64,000 nucleotides of DNA from Enterococcus dispar ATCC 51266 (lineage in GTDB: Bacteria > Bacillota > Bacilli > Lactobacillales > Enterococcaceae). This document shows positions 43,138 through 53,181 of the stretch, in pieces (the stretch's first letter is position 1; each line of letters starts with the position of its first letter). Both the position numbers and the translations under genes were made by a program. The notes beneath the pieces were generated by a model that saw nothing but the letters and a program-made list of their open reading frames with translations, had not been told where the DNA came from and searched no databases. The stretch spans positions 1,387,207 through 1,451,206 of the forward strand of contig NZ_KE136354.1 in the NCBI RefSeq assembly GCF_000406945.1, written 5' to 3'.

Positions 43138-44107
43138 AAATTATTTCTTTAAAAACAGAAAAATCAATATTTCCCCCTGAAACAATGGCAATTGTTTTTT
43201 TTCCTTTAAGCAGGTGATCAATATGCCCACTTAAAATAGCAGCAGTACTCAGGGCTCCTGCACCTTCTGCAATCACTTTTTCCTTCAAGGCTAAATAGTG
43301 AATCGCTTGTTCGATTTCCTCTTCTTCAACTAGTACTGTTTCATCAATGCGCTCTTTTAAAATGCCATAGGTTAACTCCCCAGCTAAAGCTACATCACAA
43401 CCATCTGCCAATGTCTTATAACTTCGATTTGCAATCAGTTTTTGCTGCCATATAGACGAAATCATCCCGTGAACATGATAAGATTGCACCCCAATAATTC
43501 TCACTTGCGGGCGATAAGATTTAAGTGCTAACGCAATTCCTGCAATTAGCCCGCCGCCCCCAATAGGAACAATTACATTATCCACTTCGGGTAAATCCTG
43601 TAACAATTCAATTCCAATCGTCCCTTGTCCTTCCATAACAGCACGGTCATCAAACGGCGAAACAAAAACTTCGCCGCTTTTTGCTACTTCAGCCAATGTA
43701 GCAGCTTTTGTTTCATCAAATGTTTCCCCGACTAATTCCACTTTAGCGCCATAATTTTCTGTAGCAGAAATTTTAGTCTTCGGAGCACCTTTTGGCATGA
43801 AAATTCGCGCTCCAATATTTAAAAGAGAAGCTGCTAGGGCTACTCCTTGCGCATGATTACCAGCCGAACATGCGATGACGCCTCGCTGTTTTTCTTCAGG
43901 TGTTAAAGTTGCTAATTTATTATAAGCTCCCCGGGCTTTAAAAGAACCCGTTCGTTGTAAATTTTCCAGTTTTAAATAAATTTCCCCATCTTTTTCTTGT
44001 CCCAAAATATTACTTGGTGCTAAGGGTGTATGAATCATTAATGAATTAATTCGTTCATAAGCTTTTAAAATGCCATAAAGAGCTTGGTCCTGCGTTTCTG
44101 AAATCAT
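43136..44107 (-). CDS. tdcB: Catabolic threonine dehydratase
   Basis: A PLP-dependent threonine/serine deaminase of 323 residues producing 2-oxobutyrate. The cofactor lysine is Lys57 in RTGSFKARGA, the phosphate loop PIGGGGLIAG, and IACSAGNHAQGVA is typical. It lacks the C-terminal ACT regulatory domain of biosynthetic IlvA, so it is the catabolic TdcB form. A perfect cre site lies 14 bases upstream of the ATG, so glucose should repress it through CcpA. An upstream in-frame GTG overlaps the ribosome site and is rejected. Confidence 0.9.
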   Translation of the reverse strand: MISETQDQALYGILKAYERINSLMIHTPLAPSNILGQEKDGEIYLKLENLQRTGSFKARGAYNKLATLTPEEKQRGVIACSAGNHAQGVALAASLLNIGARIFMPKGAPKTKISATENYGAKVELVGETFDETKAATLAEVAKSGEVFVSPFDDRAVMEGQGTIGIELLQDLPEVDNVIVPIGGGGLIAGIALALKSYRPQVRIIGVQSYHVHGMISSIWQQKLIANRSYKTLADGCDVALAGELTYGILKERIDETVLVEEEEIEQAIHYLALKEKVIAEGAGALSTAAILSGHIDHLLKGKKTIAIVSGGNIDFSVFKEII

Positions 44108-44120
44108 TTCTTCCACCTTC

Positions 44121-44136
44121 TTGTTAGCGTTTACAA
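44121..44136 (-). promoter_or_regulatory. cre site (CcpA operator) of tdcB
   Basis: TTGTAAACGCTAACAA on the minus strand matches the cre consensus WTGNAARCGNWWWCAW at every position. It lies between promoter region and ribosome site, a roadblock position. Confidence 0.85.
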
Positions 44137-44187
44137 GTACATTGAAACATGAATTAACTCAAATAGCAATAATCTTTTACAAAACAA

Positions 44188-44233
44188 AAAAATAACAAGA
44201 GTTCCAAAAAAAGCTTGGAATTGTCTTGTTATT
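44188..44233 (-). terminator. Terminator of the aguA2-rpiR unit
   Basis: AATAACAAG (44191-44199) with CTTGTTATT (44225-44233) plus an inner GTTCCAA-type stem, followed by seven T residues on the minus strand; 25 bases after the regulator stop. Confidence 0.88.
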
Positions 44234-44258
44234 GTTTTTCAATTATGTAGCGAAACAA

Positions 44259-45056
44259 TTAACGAAACACTAAATGATAATTCTCACTGCCACTCGCTTC
44301 GATAAAATGGTATAAAATCAATTCCATTAACGCAATCATCGAAATATGGGAAGTAATATCCAAATGATTTAACCCAATTTCATCGGTAAACAAGTATAGA
44401 TTTAAGTCGCTAGAATTTTGTAAAAGATTATTATCTGCCCCTGTGATAGAAACAATTAATGGATGGTTTTGACTCTTCAGCTTACGTACTGCCTCAATCA
44501 ACTCCAAATCTTCGCCCTTATAACTAAAAAGAAACACAATATCATTTTTTTCTGCTTGTTGCTGGGCAATCGCCCGCGTTTGATGGTCTTCTGGAAAAAT
44601 GACAAAAAAGCCAGCTGTGTTGTACAAATATTTTACATAGCGCATAATTTCTTTACTGAGTCCTTTAGCAAAAAGAAAAATTTTAGGCTTTTTTTGTAGT
44701 TGCGCCACAATTTGCGTTACTTTGTCAGTATCCATTACGCGGACAGATTCCACCACATTTTTCAAATATTCTTCACGATAATCTTTTTGACTTACCACAA
44801 AGGGGCTTGATTGTGGTAGCGTCTTTTTGTTTAAAAGAGTATATTTAATCACAGTGGTAAACTCACTGAAACCTGAAAAACCTAGTTTACGGACAAAGCG
44901 TAAAAAAGTAGTAGTCGAAACAAAACAGTCATCCGCAACTTCACGAATACTTTTATTTTTGATGCTGTCCAGATTTGTAATGACATAATCAAACAGCACT
45001 TGTTCATTTTTAGTCAATTCCGCAATATGACTGTTGACTATTTCAAAAAAATCCAT
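44259..45056 (-). CDS. RpiR-family transcriptional regulator of the agmatine island
   Basis: A 265-residue regulator with an N-terminal RpiR helix-turn-helix (about 1-75, SIREVADDCFVSTTTFLRFVRKLG) and a C-terminal SIS sugar-phosphate-binding domain (about 110-240, FLFSYKGEDLELIEAV). It directly follows the second agmatine-deiminase homologue (8 bases), so the two are one unit. A RpiR regulator at this spot parallels the Listeria agmatine island. It likely controls the agu genes, though an SIS domain suggests a sugar-phosphate signal. The ATG has AAAGGTGAG upstream. Confidence 0.85.
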   Translation of the reverse strand: MDFFEIVNSHIAELTKNEQVLFDYVITNLDSIKNKSIREVADDCFVSTTTFLRFVRKLGFSGFSEFTTVIKYTLLNKKTLPQSSPFVVSQKDYREEYLKNVVESVRVMDTDKVTQIVAQLQKKPKIFLFAKGLSKEIMRYVKYLYNTAGFFVIFPEDHQTRAIAQQQAEKNDIVFLFSYKGEDLELIEAVRKLKSQNHPLIVSITGADNNLLQNSSDLNLYLFTDEIGLNHLDITSHISMIALMELILYHFIEASGSENYHLVFR

Positions 45057-45064
45057 TGTTTCTC

Positions 45065-46162
45065 TCACCTTTCATGCTGTGGTATACCTTGTGCGATACA
45101 GTGAATATTACCGCCCCCAAGTAAAATTTCGCGCGCTTTTATCCCAATCACTTCATAACCTGGGTAAAGTTCGCGTAATAATTTCTCTGCCTTTTCATCA
45201 TTGGGATCTTCAAAAAGAGGAAAGACGATCCCATTATTAGCCGTATAATAACTGACATAAGTGGCCGTTAAACGATCCCCTGCTAGACGTGGCAACATGC
45301 CATTGACCGGATCGACACCAGCCGCTTCTTCACTAGTAATATACAAAGATTTCGGCAATTCCAATTTATGAATCGTAAATTTTCTCCCTTTTGCATCTTT
45401 TTGGCTTAACAAGACGGCTTCTGCTTCTCGGGTAATTTCATACATTGGGTCATTAGGATCCTCACACCAAGTTAAAACAACTTCCCCTGGTCGAATAACA
45501 TTTAATAAATTGTCAATATCACCATTGGTCTCGTCCAAAAAAAAGCCGCGTGGAAACCAAATAACTTTTTCAACCCCACAATATTCTTTTAAAATTTCTT
45601 CTATTGCTGCTTTTTTTAATTGGGGATTGCGTCCTTCTGATAACAAGCATTCTTCGGTGGCAAAAAGAGTGCCGTGCCCATCTGTATGAATAGAACAACC
45701 TTCTAAGACAAAATCTTTTAGTTGATAATAATCGATTCGTTCCAAATCACAGAGTTTACGAGCTAACAAATCATCTTGATCCCAAGGGAAAAACAAGCCA
45801 TCTAATAGTCCCCCCCAAGCATTGAAACGAAAATCCACACCGCGTAATTTTCCCAGCTTATTCATCACTAAAACCGGCCCTGTATCTTTTAACCAAGCAT
45901 CATCATTACTCATTTCCACGACACGAATGGCATTGTCTAACTGGTGCCGTGCATTCAGAAATTGTTGTTTTGAAACTAAAACAGTAACATTTTCAAAACG
46001 ACTAATGGCTTCAGCTACTTCTTGGTAAATTTTTTGAGCGGGCTTGCCTCCTAATCGCCAATTATCAGTCCGCTCGGGCCAAATCAGGTAACATTCTTTA
46101 TGAGGTAACCACTCAGGAACTATTTGAAACCCATCCCGCCTTGGTGAAGTTTCTACTAACAT
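45065..46162 (-). CDS. aguA2: Agmatine deiminase-like paralogue (AguA2), likely impaired catalysis
   Basis: A 365-residue guanidine-modifying-enzyme homologue, clearly a paralogue of the aguA product encoded upstream. The catalytic Cys is kept in GGGNIHC (residue 355). Other active-site positions changed: the motif NGHVDN is NGDIDN (His to Asp at 215), WVRDCGP is WLKDTGP, and EGGSIH is EGCSIH (Gly to Cys at 156). The Gly-to-Cys change matches what is known for Listeria AguA2, reported as not functional as an agmatine deiminase. The role is open: another substrate, or a regulatory or stabilising partner. It has its own promoter and ends at the RpiR gene. Confidence 0.88.
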   Translation of the reverse strand: MLVETSPRRDGFQIVPEWLPHKECYLIWPERTDNWRLGGKPAQKIYQEVAEAISRFENVTVLVSKQQFLNARHQLDNAIRVVEMSNDDAWLKDTGPVLVMNKLGKLRGVDFRFNAWGGLLDGLFFPWDQDDLLARKLCDLERIDYYQLKDFVLEGCSIHTDGHGTLFATEECLLSEGRNPQLKKAAIEEILKEYCGVEKVIWFPRGFFLDETNGDIDNLLNVIRPGEVVLTWCEDPNDPMYEITREAEAVLLSQKDAKGRKFTIHKLELPKSLYITSEEAAGVDPVNGMLPRLAGDRLTATYVSYYTANNGIVFPLFEDPNDEKAEKLLRELYPGYEVIGIKAREILLGGGNIHCIAQGIPQHER

Positions 46163-46242
46163 CAAAGCTGCCTCCTTATTTTATCTCTTACACTTGGTAG
46201 TCAGTAGCTATTATCTATAAATCTGAGTTTTCCTACTATTTA

Positions 46243-46251
46243 ACTATACCA
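46243..46251 (-). promoter_or_regulatory. Extended -10 promoter of aguA2-rpiR
   Basis: TGG-TATAGT on the minus strand (46251-46243), downstream of the aguC terminator and about 80 bases before aguA2; no good -35. Confidence 0.5.
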
Positions 46252-46282
46252 TAGGCAAAAGTCGTTTTTTATTTTTTGTCAG

Positions 46283-46310
46283 AAAAAGCCGAACCATTTG
46301 GCTCGACTTT
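46283..46310 (-). terminator. Terminator of the ptcA-aguD-aguA-aguC operon
   Basis: A 12-bp stem (46285-46296 with 46299-46310), complete on the minus strand with G-U pairs, followed by a T-run; six bases after the aguC stop codon. Confidence 0.82.
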
Positions 46311-46315
46311 TTTTC

Positions 46316-47302
46316 TTAATTTGCAATAAAATCCTTCAAATGACTTTTTTGCTCTAAATTTTTTCCACCGTAAATAATAGTACCCGCATCTTCTTTTAAT
46401 AAGGCATCTAAATTAGCCAACGAAGTAATAACCGCTCTTGCATTCGGACGTGCTTTGACAAATGCCAAGGCCGCTTCCACTTTTGGCAGCATACTTCCCG
46501 GTGCAAATTCACCTTGATCCTTATATTTTTCCAACGTTTCACTATCTACTGTCGTGAGATTTTTTTGCGCTGGCGTATTAAAATGAACAGCGACATTAGG
46601 TACACCGGTTAAAATAATCAATTCATCTGCGTCAACGATTTCAGCAATTTTTTCTGATGCAAAGTCTTTATCAATCACCGCTTCTACACCCTTTAAACCT
46701 TCAGCTGTAGTAATAACAGGAATTCCGCCACCACCACCAGCAATAACTAATGTATCGGTGGCCACCATCGTTTTAATTGTTTCTGATTCGACAATATCAA
46801 TTGGTTTTGGTGAAGCGACCACTTTGCGCCAGCCTCTGCCTGCATCTTCTTTGTAAGTAACATTACTTGCTGCCATTTCATTTTGCGCTTTTTCTGCTGT
46901 TAAAAAGGGCCCGACAGGTTTGGTAGGATTTTTAAAACCCGGATCATCAGCAGACACGACAACTTGCGTTAATAAAGTTGCGACTGGTTTTTTTATATGA
47001 CGTCTTTTTATCTCATTATCTAACGCCTGGGTTAACCAATACCCGATACTTCCTTGTGTCATTGCGACACTGGTATCTAAAGGCATTTCCGGATTTTCAG
47101 GAGAAGCAGCAGCTTTTTGTTGTAGTAAAAGATTGCCCACTTGTGGTCCATTCCCATGGGAAATTATTACCTTATAACCAGCTTCAATCAGACTGACTAA
47201 AGCAGTTGCGGTTTTCGCTAATGCCTTTTGTTGTCCAGCGGCGGTTGGATCATCCGTTAAAATGGCATTGCCACCTAAAGCTACCACAACTGTTTTTGCC
47301 AT
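46316..47302 (-). CDS. aguC: Carbamate kinase (agmatine pathway)
   Basis: A 328-residue amino-acid-kinase-fold enzyme that makes ATP from carbamoyl phosphate and ADP, the energy step of agmatine catabolism. Motifs are [30 protein letters not shown] and [12 protein letters not shown]. It follows aguA by two bases. ATG chosen with AAAGGGGAAG upstream. Confidence 0.95.
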   Translation of the reverse strand: MAKTVVVALGGNAILTDDPTAAGQQKALAKTATALVSLIEAGYKVIISHGNGPQVGNLLLQQKAAASPENPEMPLDTSVAMTQGSIGYWLTQALDNEIKRRHIKKPVATLLTQVVVSADDPGFKNPTKPVGPFLTAEKAQNEMAASNVTYKEDAGRGWRKVVASPKPIDIVESETIKTMVATDTLVIAGGGGGIPVITTAEGLKGVEAVIDKDFASEKIAEIVDADELIILTGVPNVAVHFNTPAQKNLTTVDSETLEKYKDQGEFAPGSMLPKVEAALAFVKARPNARAVITSLANLDALLKEDAGTIIYGGKNLEQKSHLKDFIAN

Positions 47303-47304
47303 CT

Positions 47305-48405
47305 TCACGCTTCCCCTTTCGGAATTTGTTGGGTAATACAGTGAATATTACCGCCACCTAGCAAAATTTCACGTGCATAAACGCCAACAATTTTGCGATC
47401 GGGATATAACTTTTGTAAGGTTTCTTTGGCTTTTTCGTCCATTGGATCATCAAATAACGGATAAACAATCCCGCCATTTGCAGTATAGTAATTGACGTAG
47501 CTAGCAGCCAGACGATCGCCTACTTGTCGCGGCAAAGTACCATCAACTGCATCGACACCCCCACTTTCTTCTTCATTAATTAAAATTGGTTTTGGTACAT
47601 ATAATTTGGTTACATTAATTTTACGACCCTTGGCATCTGTTTCACTTTCCAAAATATCCAAACATTCTTTTGAAATTTCATATTGCGGATCATTTTTGTC
47701 ATCCGTCCACGCTAAGGCAACTTCTCCTGGAGCAACAAAATTTGCAATATTATCGACATGACCATTGGTTTCATCCAAATAAATACCACGTTTTAGCCAA
47801 ATTACTTTTTCAATATTCAAATACTCTTTTAAAATATTTTCAATTTGTTCTTTTGATAATTGAGGATTACGCCCTTCTGACAATAAGCATTCTTCTGTCG
47901 TAATTAAGGTTCCTTCGCCATCCACATGAATTGATCCGCCTTCTAAAACAAAATCATTTAAGCGATAACGATCTTTCCATTCATTTTCACAAATTTTTTG
48001 TGCTACTTGATCATCTTTATCCCAAGGAAAATATAAACCGTCAACTAAGCCACCCCAAGCATTGAAAGTCCAATCAACTCCTCTGGTTTCTCCCTTACCA
48101 TTGGTCACAAAAGTTGGACCGCAATCTCTGACCCATGAATCATCACTGGCAATTTCAACCACCCGAATATTTTCAGGCAACATATGGCGCGCATTATTGT
48201 ATTGATCAGGATTTACTCCCATTGTTACAGATTCAAAAGCAGAAATCGCTTTAGCAACTTCCACAAAAGATTGTTGGGCAGGTTTTCCCCCGTCTCGCCA
48301 ATTATCAGGACGTTGCGGCCACAACATATAAACGCCTTCATGAGGTGCAAATTCTCCTGGCATTTTAAATCCATCTTGACGTGGTGAACTATCAATTGTT
48401 TTCAT
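47305..48405 (-). CDS. aguA: Agmatine deiminase
   Basis: A 366-residue enzyme converting agmatine to carbamoylputrescine and ammonia. The catalytic Cys356 is in GGGNIHC, His216 in NGHVDN, and the substrate region [10 protein letters not shown] and EGGSIHVDG are intact, unlike the paralogue downstream. The ATG at 48405 lies 14 bases inside aguD with GGAG upstream. Ammonia and ATP from this pathway raise acid tolerance. Confidence 0.96.
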   Translation of the reverse strand: MKTIDSSPRQDGFKMPGEFAPHEGVYMLWPQRPDNWRDGGKPAQQSFVEVAKAISAFESVTMGVNPDQYNNARHMLPENIRVVEIASDDSWVRDCGPTFVTNGKGETRGVDWTFNAWGGLVDGLYFPWDKDDQVAQKICENEWKDRYRLNDFVLEGGSIHVDGEGTLITTEECLLSEGRNPQLSKEQIENILKEYLNIEKVIWLKRGIYLDETNGHVDNIANFVAPGEVALAWTDDKNDPQYEISKECLDILESETDAKGRKINVTKLYVPKPILINEEESGGVDAVDGTLPRQVGDRLAASYVNYYTANGGIVYPLFDDPMDEKAKETLQKLYPDRKIVGVYAREILLGGGNIHCITQQIPKGEA

Positions 48406-49780
48406 CTGTAATAACTCCTTTTTCATGTTTTTCTTTTGCTGAGTAACGAATTACAATCTCACCGATTACAAAGGCTAAAATCGTACCAATTAAGACAGGT
48501 ATTTTGGCATTCATTTCCGCGCTACTGGAATCAAGAGGCACAATTGAAAAAATTAAAGTAATAATTAATAAAATCATAGGAACAAACGTCATTATTTTCA
48601 TTAACCAGTTTGGCCCAGGTATTTTAAAAGGATGGACAGCGTTTGGATCAATTTTACGTAGTTTCAAAAAAGCCGGGAACATCATAATATAAGAAAGCAA
48701 CAACGCGACGACATTCAATGAGAAAAACGCCCAAAAAATGTTTTCATTGGGAATAAAAGGTGCAGCTACTACGAGAATAGAAGCAATAACCCCATTCACA
48801 ATGGAAGCCCCAACTGGCATATCATTTTTAGGATTTTCTTTGGCAAAAACAGCTGGCATATCGTTGTTTCTAGCAGCGTACAATGCGACATAATTCACAC
48901 CTAATGCCCAAGAAATCAGATTTGCAGCTAATGTGTACATAAATAAGATGCCAATAATGACTACAAATGGATTTAATCCTCCCACTAATAAAATGAAACT
49001 ATCAATTAAGCCCCCTGAAGCAGACAGTTGATCGGCTGGTACCGCTGCGCCCATACCAAAAGCAGCAAAAAGATAAAAGAAGGCAATTAAAATTCCACCA
49101 TAAATAATGGCTTGCGGAATTTGTTTTTTGGGATTGTCCATATCACTGGCTAGCGTAGTTACAACTTCAAAACCTAAAAAGTTAAACAAAATAACTGATA
49201 GAAAACTTAAATTTTGAATATCAAACTTAGGTAATAATGCGGCACCAGAAAAATCATTTGCCATTCCTTTTGTCACAGCATGATAGATACCTAAAATACC
49301 CAAGCAAACCATAATTGCAACTTTTGCAAAAGCAGCAATATTTAAAATCCATTTACTATCACTAACAGGATAACAACTAATAATCGTGACAAACCATATA
49401 AAAATAAGTTGAATCAACACTAAAACGGGAGTACTTAAGTGAATTTGAAAAATTTGTGTTAACACTTCTTGAAACAAAACGGCAAGACTAGCCATCCAAA
49501 TTGGAAAGTTAATCCAATAAAACCAGGCAACACGTGCTCCCCATCGTCGACCATAAGCCTTTTTAACCCAGTCGTAAATACCACCTTCATCATCATAAGT
49601 TGTCCCAAGTTCTGCTGAAATTAAACCATAAGGGAGGAAAAATAAAATTAACAGTAATCCCCACCAGAAGAATTGTGAAGATCCAATTGCCGCAGCGGGT
49701 GCTGCTGACTCTACTACCAAAATAACAACGACGGCCATTAATACCGCATCAAAAAGACGAAACTTCTTCTTTTCTTTCAT
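48392..49780 (-). CDS. aguD: Agmatine/putrescine antiporter, APC family
   Basis: A 462-residue amino-acid/polyamine transporter with about twelve spans, starting [34 protein letters not shown]. The TM1 break [10 protein letters not shown] and [23 protein letters not shown] fit the APC superfamily. Its place between ptcA and aguA points to agmatine-putrescine exchange. The usual name in E. faecalis is AguD. Confidence 0.93.
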   Translation of the reverse strand: MKEKKKFRLFDAVLMAVVVILVVESAAPAAAIGSSQFFWWGLLLILFFLPYGLISAELGTTYDDEGGIYDWVKKAYGRRWGARVAWFYWINFPIWMASLAVLFQEVLTQIFQIHLSTPVLVLIQLIFIWFVTIISCYPVSDSKWILNIAAFAKVAIMVCLGILGIYHAVTKGMANDFSGAALLPKFDIQNLSFLSVILFNFLGFEVVTTLASDMDNPKKQIPQAIIYGGILIAFFYLFAAFGMGAAVPADQLSASGGLIDSFILLVGGLNPFVVIIGILFMYTLAANLISWALGVNYVALYAARNNDMPAVFAKENPKNDMPVGASIVNGVIASILVVAAPFIPNENIFWAFFSLNVVALLLSYIMMFPAFLKLRKIDPNAVHPFKIPGPNWLMKIMTFVPMILLIITLIFSIVPLDSSSAEMNAKIPVLIGTILAFVIGEIVIRYSAKEKHEKGVITDENN

Positions 49781-49883
49781 AATTGTGCTCCTTTCAATGA
49801 GCCCGAGCAGAAAAACTCAGCAAACTTGACAGAATTTGTGATAAATCGTGTCAAGTTTGTGATAGTTTTTCAAAGTTCCAAAA

Positions 49884-50918
49884 TTAGTCTTTGCGTTCCA
49901 ATTGGCGTTTTGGTTGCAACATATATTGCAATTCACCATCGAATTTCGCTGCTAAAGCAGCATCCGCATAGTCTAAATATGGATTTAAGAAATAAACTAA
50001 TAATGCTCGCATTGCAGTTAAACGATTTTCAGCTTCATCCAAGACAACTGATTGTTTGCCATCTAATACTTCATCGGTTACTTCTTCACCACGAGTCGCT
50101 GGTAAGCAATGCATGAATTTAGCATGGGGAGCTGCTTTTGCCATCAATTCATCATTAACCTGATATTTAGGATAAAAGGTATTCATGCGTTCTTCTTCTG
50201 ATAATTCTGCTTCATATAAGCCATACCATACATCTGTATAGACAAAATCAGCATCCTTCAGTGCTTCATCGGCATCTTCAGTAATTAAAACGCTACCCCC
50301 TGATTTTTCAGCATTGGCTTGACCAATGGCTAATGTTTCTTCTTTAATTTGGAAACCTTTGGGACCAAATTGCACAAAATCCATACCCATTTTGGTTGCC
50401 ATAAACATCGTTGATACACAAACTTGTGTGGCGTCGCCAACAAAAACAATTTTACAATCGGATAATTTTTTCCCAGCCGGCAAATGTTCAGTCATCGTGA
50501 TAATGTCCCCTAATTCTTGGGTTGGATGGTTATAATCACTCATACCATTAATAACTGGAATGGTAGCATCTTTTGCTAAAGCAACGACGGATTCATGACG
50601 TTCTACTCGGGCCATTAAAATATCAACTAAGCGCGACAATACGCGAGCTGTATCTCCTAAGCTTTCATGGCCGCCTAATTGAATTTGACCTGGTGCTAGA
50701 TATTGTGCATGGCCACCTAATTGGGTCATTGCTGTTTCAAAAGAAACGCGGGTACGTGTAGAAGATTGTTCAAAAATCATTCCCAATGTTTTATTTTTAA
50801 GTAATAATGGATAATGGCCGTGTTTGATACTATCTTTAATTTTTAAAGCTAACGCGATTAAATATTCAATTTCTTCTTTAGTAAAATCATTGGTATCGAT
50901 AAAGTCTCTTTTTTGCAT
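49884..50918 (-). CDS. ptcA: Putrescine carbamoyltransferase
   Basis: A 344-residue transcarbamylase splitting carbamoylputrescine into putrescine and carbamoyl phosphate. The carbamoyl-phosphate loop is [11 protein letters not shown], followed by HPTQ (NHPTQELGD) and MHCLPATRG. The C-terminal helical extension (about 310-344) is characteristic of PTC rather than ornithine transcarbamylase, and the agu context agrees. AAGGAG precedes the ATG. First gene of the operon. Confidence 0.95.
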   Translation of the reverse strand: MQKRDFIDTNDFTKEEIEYLIALALKIKDSIKHGHYPLLLKNKTLGMIFEQSSTRTRVSFETAMTQLGGHAQYLAPGQIQLGGHESLGDTARVLSRLVDILMARVERHESVVALAKDATIPVINGMSDYNHPTQELGDIITMTEHLPAGKKLSDCKIVFVGDATQVCVSTMFMATKMGMDFVQFGPKGFQIKEETLAIGQANAEKSGGSVLITEDADEALKDADFVYTDVWYGLYEAELSEEERMNTFYPKYQVNDELMAKAAPHAKFMHCLPATRGEEVTDEVLDGKQSVVLDEAENRLTAMRALLVYFLNPYLDYADAALAAKFDGELQYMLQPKRQLERKD

Positions 50919-51053
50919 GATATAACACTCCTTTAAGTTATTAATATATTTGTCTTTACTCGAGTAATGCTTTTGACATATTTAGCTTAACGTGAAGCAA
51001 TAATTTTAGAAAGGGTTTCCAATCTTTTAGAAAGAAGCTTGTGATAAAGAAAA

Positions 51054-51080
51054 CATGTTACATTTCCCGTAACATGTTAC
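51054..51080. promoter_or_regulatory. Inverted-repeat operator between ptcA and the mgtC-like gene
   Basis: CATGTTAC (51054-51061), seven bases, GTAACATG (51069-51076), with a third overlapping half-site forming the perfect palindrome GTAACATGTTAC (51069-51080). It lies about 136 bases upstream of ptcA and 245 bases upstream of the mgtC-like gene. The bound regulator is unknown; the agu RpiR protein is a candidate. The rest of 50919-51325 is AT-rich with the promoter listed next. Confidence 0.6.
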
Positions 51081-51170
51081 ACTAATTAGCGCTAGCAAGT
51101 TTAAAAGCCTACTGCATAAACTTTCACACAACGCTTAAACATAATAGTTTAAGCAGCAGCTGACTTTAAT

Positions 51171-51199
51171 TTGCGGAATTTTTACCAGAAGATTATAGT
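51171..51199 (+). promoter_or_regulatory. Promoter of the mgtC-like gene
   Basis: TTGCGG (51171-51176), 17 bases, TATAGT (51194-51199); leader of about 120 bases. Confidence 0.6.
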
Positions 51200-51325
51200 A
51201 GAATTAGTGAGATTTGCTAAGATACAGATTTTTATAGAGAGATAAAAATGTACCATCGCAATAAAAATTGTTTCGCTGAGTTCTTAATTAAGAAGTGCGT
51301 CATTTTAAGAAAAGGGGATGAAAAA

Positions 51326-52027
51326 ATGTTTCGTGTCAGTGTTTTGGAGATTTTATGTCGTTTGGGTTTGGTCATTCTAACAAGTGGCATCATCGGATTT
51401 GATCGGGAACAAAAAAATCGACCAGCCGGGATGCGGACACACATTCTCGTAGGAATTGGAGCTTGTATTATTGCCATGATGCAACAAGAAATTGCAGCAC
51501 AAGCTGTTATATTTGCGAAAAGCAATCCTCAAATCGCTACTGTCATCAGAGCTGATCAAGCTCGTCTTATCGCACAAGTCGTTAGCGGAATTGGCTTTCT
51601 TGGTGCTGGAACCATCGTTGTAACTCATCATTCCATTCGTGGATTAACCACTGCTGCTTCTTTATGGGCCACCGCTGGATTGGGATTAGCAATTGGTATG
51701 GGCTATTACGCCATTGCATTATTAAGTTTTATTGCTGTCATCGCGGTTTTAGTCCTATTGAAAAAAATTGTGCATGTACCGACGAATAAAAATTTTCAAA
51801 TTAAATATGTAAATCCCGATGAGGTAGAACCCTTTATTCAAGAATTTTTCAAAAGCCGCAACATCAAAGCGATTACGACAGATTACGCAGTGGATACACA
51901 AGATGATGTAAAAATTTTTCGCAAAAATTATGCGATTGCCTTTATTAGTGCTGATACTTCAGCAGAAATTATTGATGGCTTAGCCCAAAATAAAAATATT
52001 ATCGCAGTTCGTGCCCTAGCCAAATAA
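51326..52027 (+). CDS. MgtC/SapB-family membrane protein
   Basis: A 233-residue inner-membrane protein with four to five N-terminal spans (to about 145) and a cytoplasmic ACT-like C-terminal domain (about 150-233). The family signature is visible as GFDREQKNRPAGMRTHILVGIGA and VVSGIGFLGAGTIV, then GLTTAASLWATAGLGLAIG. MgtC proteins affect magnesium and ATP homeostasis; the Gram-positive role is less clear. The ATG at 51326 follows AAAAGGGG. An HTH regulator follows by 61 bases and may be co-transcribed. Confidence 0.88.
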   Translation: MFRVSVLEILCRLGLVILTSGIIGFDREQKNRPAGMRTHILVGIGACIIAMMQQEIAAQAVIFAKSNPQIATVIRADQARLIAQVVSGIGFLGAGTIVVTHHSIRGLTTAASLWATAGLGLAIGMGYYAIALLSFIAVIAVLVLLKKIVHVPTNKNFQIKYVNPDEVEPFIQEFFKSRNIKAITTDYAVDTQDDVKIFRKNYAIAFISADTSAEIIDGLAQNKNIIAVRALAK

Positions 52028-52088
52028 TCGTACGGGTTTCTAAAAAGTCCTTGTAAAATATAAACAGTAAACATTGAAGGAGTTTGTT

Positions 52089-52958
52089 ATGACGTTTGAA
52101 AAAATTCAACAAATCTATCCAACTGCTCACTTTAGTAATACTCCGATAGACGATCCCAACTTTTATTGCATTCGTCTGGAAGAAGGCTTTGCAATTTTGC
52201 GCACGAGTATGCTGACAAATAATGAACGCAGCCTCTTGCAGTTGTTGGAAAATCCAGTAAAAGAACCTAAAAATGCCGCTACCCACCGTTGGTACCGTAT
52301 TTTATTTAAAGCGGATAAAGCGCCTAATACCAACCAAGTGCGTATCTTACAAATAAAAATAAAAGGTGGCAAAGACTTTGAAAAAGAAACTTGGCAACAA
52401 GCCATTATAGAAATTGTACAAGCGACAGCAGATGCTTTTTGGCTTAGTCAAGATACTTTTATTCTCATTGAAAATAAGGAAATTGGTAATTTTTCTCCGA
52501 GTGAACTCTTTAGTATTTTTCAGGCTCTTGATAGTGATTTCAACTGTTACAGCCAAGTTTTTATTGGTAGTTTTCATCAAGCAGATGATAAACTTTCACA
52601 AGATTTCCAAGCAGAAAGGCAAATTTTTTTACAACAAGCCCATCGCAGTAATAGTCAACAAAATTTTACATTACCCAATTCCGCTATTGATTACCTTATT
52701 TTTGAACCCATGCAAAGCACACCTCTTTTTAAAAATTTATTTGAATTGTGGTTTAGTGATTCTGAAATGACAGCTATTTTAGAAGCGTTATGGCAAGCGC
52801 AAGGAAATGTTAGTTCGGCAGCGAAGACAATGTTTTTGCATCGTAACACCATCAGTTATCGTATTGACAAATTCCAAGAAGCAACAGGTTTAGATTTGAA
52901 AAAGATGGACGACTTAATGTTTTGCCACCTTCTGATTACCTGCTTTTCAGAAACATAA
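52089..52958 (+). CDS. PucR/CdaR-type helix-turn-helix regulator
   Basis: A 289-residue regulator. The C-terminal 55 residues form a PucR-type HTH (AQGNVSSAAKTMFLHRNTISYRIDKFQEATGLDL), where HRNT(I/L)xYRL is the signature. The N-terminal 230 residues show no obvious GAF, PAS or sugar-diacid domain I can name. Targets are unknown; the neighbouring MgtC-like gene is plausible. GAAGGAG precedes the ATG. Confidence 0.8.
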   Translation: MTFEKIQQIYPTAHFSNTPIDDPNFYCIRLEEGFAILRTSMLTNNERSLLQLLENPVKEPKNAATHRWYRILFKADKAPNTNQVRILQIKIKGGKDFEKETWQQAIIEIVQATADAFWLSQDTFILIENKEIGNFSPSELFSIFQALDSDFNCYSQVFIGSFHQADDKLSQDFQAERQIFLQQAHRSNSQQNFTLPNSAIDYLIFEPMQSTPLFKNLFELWFSDSEMTAILEALWQAQGNVSSAAKTMFLHRNTISYRIDKFQEATGLDLKKMDDLMFCHLLITCFSET

Positions 52959-52985
52959 AAAAGCCAAACGAATTCGCTTGGCTTT
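52959..52985 (+). terminator. Terminator after the PucR-type regulator
   Basis: AAAGCCAA with TTGGCTTT plus a CG/CG inner pair, starting at the base after the stop codon; the trailing T-run is short, so termination may be partial. Confidence 0.6.
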
Positions 52986-53118
52986 CAGGCAATTTTAATA
53001 GATGACTCTTAAAATTTCAGCTTATTGTCCTAGAGAGTTCTTTTGGATAGCTAGACATCACCCCTTGGTATATCGGCTGTATTTCTTAACAAGATTAGAT
53101 AATTTCTTTACCTAAAAT

Positions 53119-53167
53119 AAAATTGTAAAACCGAGCTAGAAACCCTGCGAGCTCGCTTTTACAATTT
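53119..53167 (-). terminator. Terminator of the metNIQ-amidohydrolase operon
   Basis: AAATTGTAAAA with TTTTACAATTT plus an inner GAGCT/AGCTC stem, 15 bases after the amidohydrolase stop; T-rich tail on the minus strand. Confidence 0.85.
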
Positions 53168-53181
53168 TTTTGTTCGAAAAT

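Noticed and set aside
50919-51325. A cre site before ptcA (TGTCAAAAGCATTAC)
   Set aside because: It lacks the central CG and fails the consensus at several positions.
53119-53167. A riboswitch-like structure after the PucR-type regulator
   Set aside because: The structure fits a minus-strand terminator for the amidohydrolase gene; nothing downstream on the plus strand would be regulated.
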